Source: Crotophaga sulcirostris
Taxonomy: Eukaryota; Chordata; Aves; Cuculiformes; Crotophagidae
Assembly: GCA_013397455.1 (NCBI GenBank)
Contig: VYZB01000023.1
Coordinates: 4,254,447-4,318,446, forward strand
Length of the DNA stretch: 64,000 nucleotides
Direction: 5' to 3'
In this document: positions 60,701 through 64,000 of the stretch, piece by piece
Layout: each line of letters begins with the position of its first letter
Numbering within the stretch: the first letter of the stretch is position 1
The notes under the pieces: generated by a model
What the model was told of the DNA's origin: nothing
Databases searched by the model: none
Seen by the model: only the letters and a program-made list of their open reading frames with translations
Made by a program: the position numbers and the translations under genes

Positions 60701-62663
60701 TCTGTGCTTTGAGTAAATTTTTTGCTCTCCAGTATATTACAAGTACACTAGGATCAGAGTAAGTAAATTAGGAAGTCCCTAAATGTAACTTTGGTGCTAA
60801 TAAGCTCTCATATTAAAATTAAATGAGGACAGTTTTCATCAAGTATATTTTGCAGCTGGTCTTAACATGTTTTTTGTTTTGTTTTAATATCATGATCTGT
60901 GTAGATTGACTGGAGTGGAATTGTATACTCAAAAAGTTATGATAGATATATATTATTAGGCACTGTATTGAAATGGATGAGGCAATCAGAAAACACTTCG
61001 AAAAATGCAAAGAGGATCAAATACCTTTGTGAAAAACAGAGGATTGTGTAAGGTGTTAACAAAAACCCCAAACCGCAGGAGTGTTGTACTGCAAGAGACC
61101 CTTTGATAGATTATCAAAAATAATGGAAAAAACGCAAGCCCAGGCTCCATTATACTTCTAAAGGCTGTCAAATACAAGACAGAGGTAATAGAAGCTTGGC
61201 ATACTTCTGTTCAGTTACCAAAAAGAAGCTTGGTACATTATAAGCAAAGATCAGCTGGCTAAGGACTGCGTTATGTACTGCAAGCAGAGTTCAACTCTTG
61301 TTTTTTCCCATTCTGGAGAATCCTTCCTTCTACATTATTTATTAACTGTAGTATATGCTCTTGAGGGAATAGGAGGAGATATCCATATGGAAGGGAAAGA
61401 TGTAAGTATACTGTAGTATACTACAGAGTACTTTATAAGTGGTGCTAAAGTTAGCAAGAAAAGTAAGATCTGATTTTAAGGACTCTCATTTACTGGTTTA
61501 CAGTATGTTGTTCCTAGAACATGCGTCCTTGTGTCTTGGTAGTTTCAATTTTTATTTATAGAAAAAATGACTTTTCATCTACAGAACCACTTACTACTGT
61601 CTTTTTTAAGAGATTGGATATCAGATACATTATTCCAGGAGCTTTAGTGAAGCTTCTGACTCTGACCTTTGAAGAGTAAAATCATTGTTCCCTGAAAATA
61701 TGTAAGAAAAAGTGATAAAAGTTGACTGTGATGAGGAAATGCCATGAGATGCTGGAAAGACAATTATAGGGGGTAAGACTCTCAGTTATTTTTTTTTTGA
61801 GGGAAAATGAAAGATTATTCCTCTTACTTCGAGAGAGAGAAGAAAGAGAAACAGTACCTGAGAGAGATATTTTTAATGCAGGAATTAAAATATAAACCAT
61901 CTCCAAAAATCTTGATAAGAAAATGTTGGAAGTTAGAGGTAAACTTGACTCTCTTCCATATCAAAAAGGCAGAGTGAACCTAAAGACGCATGACACAGAA
62001 TATTTACAGAAGGTACCAGAGCAGATATGCTTCCAGTCTGATCTAGAAAAACAAGTGTCTTCAAAGACTGGATGGCATAGAGGTTATTTGGATAGGAAAA
62101 ATGAATAATCTACCTTTTCTTGTTTGATTTTTCTGCTGTTCGTACTAAACAAAGTTTTTATAAAGTCCTGGAAAGATTTTTATACGTCCTTGGAATAGGC
62201 AGGGAATTTTCACATCAGTGTAATACAGACCTTATGAGGGCCCTAGTAAGCAGAGATCCTTAGCTGGAGAAAGATGTAAGTTTTTGTATGAAACCTTGTT
62301 CAGCATTTTAAAATGTTTTTAAAATTATCTTTTTATCATTCTAGTCTTATCTACTGCAGTTTTTGTGTGCTCTGGGCACCTTGCTTTAGTTTTAATATAA
62401 TTTAATTATGGGAACTAGTTTTTCAAGTATTAAGAATATCGTAGGCTGCTAATTAAGATTCAGAGGAATGATGGAATCCTTCTTTAAAATCTAAACTTAA
62501 CTGCCAGATACAGATGTCTTGATGACAAAGTTTTTACACCCTTCTGAGACTTCTGACTGGAACAGAAACATGATTTTTATCAATTATTCCTTTTTCCAGA
62601 TTGATGATACAGATGCAATGGAGGACGTGCATTCTTTATTGACAGATGTTCCACCACCTTCTG
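18679..62663 (+). CDS. C2CD5: C2CD5 (CDP138), C2 domain-containing phosphoprotein; exons 2-16, both ends missing
   Basis: The exons spliced in order give a continuous frame matching remembered mammalian C2CD5 nearly residue for residue, about positions 31-703 of some 1000. In mammals the protein is a cytosolic calcium- and lipid-binding Akt2 substrate that helps GLUT4 vesicles insert into the plasma membrane. Order in the window: C2 domain remainder, Akt site, YbjQ-like repeat, Ser-rich alternatively spliced linker, second YbjQ-like repeat, CxxC/CxxC zinc-ribbon-like segment, third YbjQ-like repeat, acidic/Ser-rich tail. No stop or frameshift is seen, so the gene looks functional. Exon 1 is probably in the gap at 13809-14219; exons after 16 and the poly(A) site lie past base 64000. 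Residue numbers elsewhere assume a 30-codon exon 1 and the 7b form. Confidence 0.96.
18766..20660 (+). other. C2CD5 intron 2
   Basis: About 1.9 kb, AT-rich, donor GTAAGT, acceptor TTTCTAG. No repeat family or extra exon recognised. Confidence 0.8.
20661..20832 (+). CDS. C2CD5: C2CD5 exon 3 (C2 domain, calcium loop 3)
   Basis: 172 bases, phase 0 in and phase 1 out, donor GTAAGA. Residues 60-116. It contains the loop-3 acidic cluster VLDHDTYSANDAIG: Asp76, Asp78 and Asp84 are present, so the visible calcium-ligand side is intact. Reading on past the donor gives four extra codons and a stop, which is intron. Confidence 0.96.
20833..21613 (+). other. C2CD5 intron 3
   Basis: 781 bases, no feature recognised apart from a slightly GC-richer stretch at about 21230-21430 and a T run before the acceptor. 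Confidence 0.8.
21614..21709 (+). CDS. C2CD5: C2CD5 exon 4 (end of C2 domain)
   Basis: 96 bases, phase 1 in and phase 1 out, strong donor GTAAGT. Residues 117-149, including IRGEINVVVKVDLFNDLNRF. Ends the C2 fold and leads into the next domain. Confidence 0.95.
21710..22256 (+). other. C2CD5 intron 4
   Basis: 547 bases, ending in a TATTTTTTTAACAG acceptor. Nothing else recognised. Confidence 0.8.
22257..22412 (+). CDS. C2CD5: C2CD5 exon 5 (Akt2 site)
   Basis: 156 bases, phase 1 in and phase 1 out. Residues 149-201. Encodes IPKCYRAVIIHGFVEELVV and then RTPRASNEARQRLISLMS. The Ser in RQRLIS falls at position 197 when exon 1 is taken as 30 codons, and fits the RxRxxS Akt consensus. Its codon is 22400-22402. 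In mammals Ser197 is the reported Akt2 site (recalled). Donor GTATTA is weaker than its neighbours. Confidence 0.95.
22413..23517 (+). other. C2CD5 intron 5
   Basis: About 1.1 kb, AT-rich with a poly-pyrimidine stretch at 22594-22620. No extra exon recognised. Confidence 0.75.
23518..23716 (+). CDS. C2CD5: C2CD5 exon 6 (YbjQ-like repeat 1)
   Basis: 199 bases, phase 1 in and phase 2 out, donor GTAAGT. Residues 201-267. It carries LEMRGNAVVGYLQCFDLEGE, then VVRAIGTA: the pattern G-N/x-AVVGY...x...GTA, typical of the YbjQ/UPF0145 fold, which recurs in exons 10-11 and 13-14. The split Glu codon at its end is completed by either exon 7a or exon 7b. Confidence 0.95.
23717..25183 (+). other. C2CD5 intron 6
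   Basis: About 1.5 kb, AT-rich. It contains a TGCATG (Rbfox-type) hexamer at 25032-25037, about 150 bases upstream of exon 7a. No other feature recognised. Confidence 0.7.
25184..25308 (+). CDS. C2CD5: C2CD5 alternative exon 7a
   Basis: 125 bases, acceptor CTCTCTCAG, donor CTG/GTACGAG, phase 2 in and phase 1 out. Read in the gene's frame it gives SPLVHPPSHGCRSTHNSPIH and ends SVSVPTLIYTG, which I recall from one C2CD5 isoform. It replaces exon 7b: the phases are identical, so 7a plus 7b or neither would shift the frame. It encodes a Ser/Thr/His-rich linker. GC-rich sequence continues past the donor to 25400, including a (GCAG)4 run at 25373-25388. Confidence 0.85.
25309..26289 (+). other. 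C2CD5 intron between exons 7a and 7b
   Basis: 981 bases. The last 180 bases (about 26112-26289) are GC-richer than usual for this gene's introns, possibly conserved splicing-control sequence. No exon recognised. Confidence 0.65.
26290..26441 (+). CDS. C2CD5: C2CD5 alternative exon 7b
   Basis: 152 bases, acceptor TTCTGGCAG, donor GTAAGG, phase 2 in and phase 1 out. Encodes IPFNEDPNPNTHSSGPSTPL, then a Ser-rich run with FSPSKSYSRQSSSSDTDLSL and ending TPKTG. Residues 267-318 of the form I use for numbering. It has several SP/TP sites and no predicted fold, so it is a phospho-regulated flexible linker. The same-phase partner is exon 7a. Confidence 0.95.
26442..29317 (+). other. C2CD5 intron 7, first part
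   Basis: About 2.9 kb of AT-rich sequence without recognised repeats or exons, ending at a long pyrimidine tract and CACAG acceptor before the candidate exon 7c. Confidence 0.65.
29318..29512 (+). CDS. C2CD5: candidate cassette exon 7c of C2CD5
   Basis: 195 bases (65 codons) with a strong acceptor (pyrimidine-rich, TTCACAG), donor CTG/GTAGGA, and phase 1 at both ends, matching the 7a/7b-to-8 junction exactly. No stop in that frame. It would insert a Ser/Leu-rich segment beginning APFPQGPRIF and ending KSVSFTEELLLAASG. The C-rich composition contrasts with the AT-rich intron. Caution: the minus strand is open too, so lack of stops is weak evidence alone. I do not firmly recall this segment from known isoforms. 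Confidence 0.5.
29513..31793 (+). other. C2CD5 intron 7, second part
   Basis: About 2.3 kb, AT-rich. A TGCATG hexamer at 29846-29851 lies 334 bases downstream of candidate exon 7c. No further exon recognised. Confidence 0.65.
31794..31879 (+). CDS. C2CD5: C2CD5 exon 8
   Basis: 86 bases, phase 1 in and phase 0 out, donor GTAAGC. Residues 318-346, reading MGSGSAGKEGGPF, then LLRQQTQSALEQR. If both exon 7 variants were skipped, the frame would shift here and meet a TAA at 31834-31836. One Ala-to-Thr difference from the remembered human sequence. Confidence 0.95.
31880..32803 (+). other. C2CD5 intron 8, first part
   Basis: 924 bases, AT-rich, no repeat recognised. Ends in a pyrimidine-rich tract and TTGCTAAG just before the candidate microexon. 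Confidence 0.65.
32804..32836 (+). CDS. C2CD5: candidate 33-base microexon 8b of C2CD5
   Basis: An island of higher GC with two CpGs inside an AT-rich intron. It has an AAG acceptor after a T-rich tract, a good donor GTATGT, length exactly 11 codons, and phase 0 matching the exon 8/9 junction. It would encode GGSPHRFCRRR, a basic insert between EQR and EFPFF. A TGC lies 5-7 bases upstream of the exon (GTTGCTAAG), as in SRRM4-dependent neuronal microexons. No stop in frame. Chance cannot be excluded for so short a stretch. Confidence 0.5.
32837..37553 (+). other. C2CD5 intron 8, second part
   Basis: About 4.7 kb, strongly AT-rich, with low-complexity T runs (for example about 36181-36202). 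No repeat family, RNA gene or extra exon recognised. Confidence 0.65.
37554..37662 (+). CDS. C2CD5: C2CD5 exon 9 (start of YbjQ-like repeat 2)
   Basis: 109 bases, phase 0 in and phase 1 out, donor GTATGT. Residues 347-383, EFPFFTLTTFPPGFLVHVGG then VVSARSVKLLDRIHNP. The TLTT...G.xV.xxGGVV opening resembles the first strands of YbjQ-family domains. One Ala-to-Thr difference from remembered human sequence. Confidence 0.95.
37663..46966 (+). other. C2CD5 intron 9, first part
   Basis: About 9.3 kb. AT-rich intron with no recognised exon or repeat family. An 18-base in-frame segment at 39472-39489 has splice-like flanks but is too short to support. Confidence 0.6.
46967..46974. repeat. left target-site duplication of hAT element
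   Basis: GTCTAGGG, repeated exactly at 47178-47185 on the other side of the 203-base element. Confidence 0.85.
46975..47177. mobile_element. non-autonomous hAT-type DNA transposon (203 bases)
   Basis: The ends are imperfect inverted repeats: CAGAGGTGTCAAACT on the left and the complement of CAGGGGTACCAAACT on the right (12 of 15 match), the CAGGGGTGTCAAAC type of hAT-Charlie elements. A perfect 8-base duplication, GTCTAGGG, flanks it, the length expected for hAT. The body is GC-rich with retained CpGs and no transposase, so it was mobilised in trans by another element. It sits in intron 9 and has no effect on coding. Confidence 0.85.
47178..47185. repeat. right target-site duplication of hAT element
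   Basis: GTCTAGGG, identical to 46967-46974. Confidence 0.85.
47186..51720 (+). other. C2CD5 intron 9, last part
   Basis: About 4.5 kb, AT-rich. It contains the possible ancient repeat remnant at 48584-48620 and a short TAC run at about 51335-51347. Acceptor TTTGTCTTTCAG. No extra exon recognised. Confidence 0.6.
48584..48620. repeat. possible remnant of an ancient archosaur/turtle repeat
   Basis: The text GGGCCTGATCCTGTCAACAC followed by TGAAGTCAATGG resembles a palindromic interspersed repeat I recall from turtles and crocodilians (GGGCCTGATCC... ...TTGAAGTCAATGG). Only one arm is seen. From memory, not aligned. Confidence 0.35.
51721..51835 (+). CDS. C2CD5: C2CD5 exon 10 (YbjQ-like repeat 2)
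   Basis: 115 bases, phase 1 in and phase 2 out, donor GTAAAT. Residues 383-421: DEPETRDAWWAEIRQEIKSH then AKALGCHAVVGYSESTSI. The ALGCHAVVGY segment is the second copy of the AxxGxxAVVGY motif. Confidence 0.95.
51836..54299 (+). other. C2CD5 intron 10
   Basis: About 2.5 kb, AT-rich, acceptor CTCTTATAG. No repeat family or extra exon recognised. Confidence 0.7.
54300..54395 (+). CDS. C2CD5: C2CD5 exon 11 (end of YbjQ-like repeat 2), short form
   Basis: 96 bases, phase 2 in and phase 2 out. Residues 421-453: EEVCILSASGTAAVLNPRFL then QDGTMEGCLEQ. SASGTAAVL is the GTAxV end of the repeat. This short end (CAAAG/GTTGTC) gives the junction I remember for the mammalian protein, EQR followed by a (L/I)EE motif, but GTTGTC is a weak donor. 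A better donor lies 93 bases downstream (see the long form). Confidence 0.92.
54396..54488 (+). CDS. C2CD5: candidate in-frame extension of C2CD5 exon 11 (long form)
   Basis: Beyond the weak short-form donor the frame stays open for exactly 93 bases to a good donor (TTAGG/GTAGGT), with the same phase 2, so exon 12 joins in frame either way. The extension would add 31 residues (LSWQPGFFSIGSEKG then EVDFFPQSQDSSSLLG), a Ser/acidic segment before the zinc-ribbon part. The next codon after the donor would be a stop. Alternative 5' splice-site use is an inference; I do not firmly recall this isoform. Confidence 0.5.
54489..56144 (+). other. C2CD5 intron 11
   Basis: About 1.7 kb, AT-rich. An (AAC)n run lies at about 54545-54561. 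Acceptor TATTTTTAG. No repeat family recognised. Confidence 0.7.
56145..56336 (+). CDS. C2CD5: C2CD5 exon 12 (zinc-ribbon-like CxxC pairs)
   Basis: 192 bases, phase 2 in and phase 2 out. Residues 453-517. It contains GCGFCH and, 17 residues on, YCYNCRK: Cys462, Cys465, Cys483 and Cys486 form a CxxC...CxxC pair as in zinc ribbons, followed by KQKVPDVLFTTIDLP. The IEETSPPG segment before it differs from the remembered human LEENLPTR, so this junction is a variable stretch. Donor GTATCT. Confidence 0.95.
56337..58019 (+). other. C2CD5 intron 12
   Basis: About 1.7 kb, containing a plus-strand CR1 fragment (56690-57160). The rest is AT-rich, ending in TGTTTTCAG. Confidence 0.75.
56690..57160 (+). 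mobile_element. CR1 LINE fragment, diverged, plus orientation
   Basis: The order of segments matches the end of the CR1 reverse-transcriptase frame and beyond: CTGTTGAGCATCTTAATGAT, then TTTGCCAGTTACATCACAA (TTTGCTGATGACACCAA in CR1), then GCTGCGAGTGCTGGACTTG, TTCAGTCTGGAGAGAGGAAG, CTTCTCAGTGCTGCACAGTG, AGGCAACGGG and GCAGATTGCCTAGGAGG. Several stops and indels make it an old, dead copy. Boundaries are approximate and the CR1 3' tail is not seen. Confidence 0.82.
58020..58206 (+). CDS. C2CD5: C2CD5 exon 13 (YbjQ-like repeat 3)
   Basis: 187 bases, phase 2 in and phase 0 out, donor GTAAGT. Residues 517-579: a basic start (LCRLKKKAQAEANATSISNL), then MNKLKLRGMNALFGLRIQIT and GENMLMGLA. The LxxRGMNALFG segment is the third copy of the repeat motif. 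Confidence 0.95.
58207..59227 (+). other. C2CD5 intron 13
   Basis: About 1.0 kb, AT-rich, no feature recognised. Acceptor TTTTTAAAAG. Confidence 0.75.
59228..59392 (+). CDS. C2CD5: C2CD5 exon 14
   Basis: 165 bases, phase 0 at both ends, donor GTAAGT. Residues 580-634: SATGVYLAALPTPGGIQIAG, then KTPNDGTYEQHISHMQKKIN. SATGVYL closes YbjQ-like repeat 3, and the rest is a charged, probably helical linker. Confidence 0.95.
59549..59689 (+). CDS. C2CD5: C2CD5 exon 15
   Basis: 141 bases, phase 0 at both ends, after a 156-base intron (59393-59548). Residues 635-681: IGSPIPEPRQRSRLLRSQSE, then SSDEVTELDLSHGKKDAFVL. A Ser-rich, basic-then-acidic segment with RSQS/SES phosphosite-like text. Donor GTGATA is non-optimal. 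Confidence 0.95.
59690..62599 (+). other. C2CD5 intron 15
   Basis: About 2.9 kb, AT-rich. No recognised repeat family or extra exon. Confidence 0.7.
62600..62663 (+). CDS. C2CD5: C2CD5 exon 16
   Basis: 64 bases, phase 0 in and phase 1 out, acceptor TTTTTCCAG, donor GTATAG. Residues 682-703: IDDTDAMEDVHSLLTDVPPP. Acidic. The next expected segment (human FYSCNTEIMPG, recalled) was not found before base 64000, so the following exon lies beyond the window. Confidence 0.93.
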
Positions 62664-64000
62664 GTATAGTTAAAAAAGTATTTTTCTAATTTATACTGTC
62701 AGCTGCAAAATGACAAAATAGAAATGTTTTTATTTTTAAAAAAAAGACTTGAAGAGTAACTTAAAATATTCTTGGAAGTATTTAGCTTATCAGATATAGC
62801 TGTGAAAAACAAGTCATTAAGCCTTTTATGGGGTTTCTTTATTGAAAACTGAAGTGAGCACAGTATTTCTATGGCAGGGTCAATGGAAGTGGAAGTATTT
62901 GTAGCTGTATAATGTGACATATTTGTGTTGCATTCCAAGAATGTTATTTAAAGTGAACAATTTGCCCTTCCAGTGCTCATGTTCAGCAAGTGCATTTGTA
63001 TTTTTCTTGCTTTGTGATTGTGCCCTACTGTAAATTCAAGTCTTTGTGTTCACTGCATTTGTAGCCTTTGCCGTTAAAAAAAGCCAAGTCCAAAACTACT
63101 TGGAAATCTTAAATCACCCACAGCTTTTTTATCTAAGGCAGTATTGGTCATTTTCTGTAGAAGGCGGTAAAGTCAACTAATAGAAACTGATAAAAGTGAA
63201 TAATTTTCAAAAATCAATCATTAGACTTGGTATTGATGTCTTTTTACTTCATAGAATGAATATGAATGTTGGGACTGCATTGCTGGCAGTAGAACTTTGT
63301 GAGGTGTCCATTTAGTTGTCTGCATTTAAAAATGTTTTAAGAACCCAATGTAGGGGGAGACAAGAATGCGTATTGCATTAATGTAACAGCAAGGGGGAAA
63401 AAAAAAAAAAGAAGTCCCACAGAACAGCACTCTAGCAGTTCATAGTTCAACAGCATCCTGAAAGAAAGTTACTGCCTTTGTAAATGGCAACCTTTTTCAA
63501 GCTTTTCTTTGCATTTCACTGTTAGCATTTTGAGCCCATGTGCACCTTCAGTGTTTGTAGAATTTTGCATCAGGATCATTACGTGCCTAAGAGCCAGCTT
63601 CTTATGCTTGGTTTGTATCAACCACTTTTTTCTTATGTTGGAAAGAACGGCGAATCATTGATTTGTATCAGTCTTATGAATGCTATTTGTGATTATGTAA
63701 ATATCTGTCATATTCTCCTTGATGGAACTCCTGAATCTGGATGAGAGGCTAATGCAGTTGTCCATTATATGAAAGTTGCTCTGTACTTTTTTCTCTCTTT
63801 GTCCTTCCCCTTCCATCTTTGTGAGTTTCCCCATGTTTCTTCCGAGCACATATCTGCTCCCTTCCTAATAATTGCTATCTGTAATTGCCACCAAATCTTT
63901 TATTCCTCACTGATTATCCATTGTTAGGTCCTGCTGCAGTTGATTTTACTACCTTCAGATAAGCCCATCAGCAGTCACCTCATTTTATCCTCTTTTATAG
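62664..64000 (+). other. C2CD5 intron 16 (runs off the window)
   Basis: About 1.3 kb of AT-rich sequence with a run of 13 A at 63398-63410 and no recognised exon. The gene continues to the right. Confidence 0.7.

Overview
The window looks like nuclear DNA from a bird. It is AT-rich, has short exons in long introns with GT-AG boundaries, one GC-rich CpG-island promoter, and several CR1-type LINE fragments, the characteristic avian retrotransposon. I found no bacterial-style genes, operons, tRNA, rRNA or CRISPR. I cannot name the species.

Layout. Bases 1 to about 13,570 are intergenic. No protein gene is recognised there; they hold an old CR1 fragment, a C-rich repeat-like block and one unexplained CpG-rich block. 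From about 13,575 to 14,480 is a CpG island interrupted by a 411-base assembly gap (13809-14219). From there the plus strand carries one large gene, recognised as C2CD5 (CDP138), a C2-domain phosphoprotein known in mammals as an Akt2 substrate that promotes GLUT4 vesicle insertion. Exons 2 to 16 are visible, in perfect phase continuity, and encode about residues 31 to 703 of a protein of roughly 1000 residues. The first coding exon (start codon and first part of the C2 domain) is not visible and most likely lies in the gap. The last third of the gene lies beyond the right edge.

Protein architecture in the window: the rest of the C2 domain (exons 2-4), the equivalent of the known Akt2 site (exon 5), a first YbjQ-like repeat (exon 6), a Ser-rich linker that is the site of most predicted alternative splicing (exons 7a, 7b, 7c and a 33-base microexon), a second YbjQ-like repeat (exons 9-11), a CxxC...CxxC zinc-ribbon-like segment (exon 12), a third YbjQ-like repeat (exons 13-14), and an acidic/Ser-rich tail (exons 15-16).

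The most interesting observations concern splicing. Exons 7a and 7b have the same phases (2 in, 1 out), so using both or neither shifts the frame. There is an exon-like 195-base segment in intron 7, a 33-base in-frame microexon candidate in intron 8, and a 31-codon in-frame extension of exon 11. Other notable items are a 203-base non-autonomous hAT element with a perfect 8-base target-site duplication and two tandem CTCF-like motifs beside the promoter. I did not find an unknown multi-gene system. The exon calls rest on remembered C2CD5 protein sequence and on splice signals, and no database search was run.
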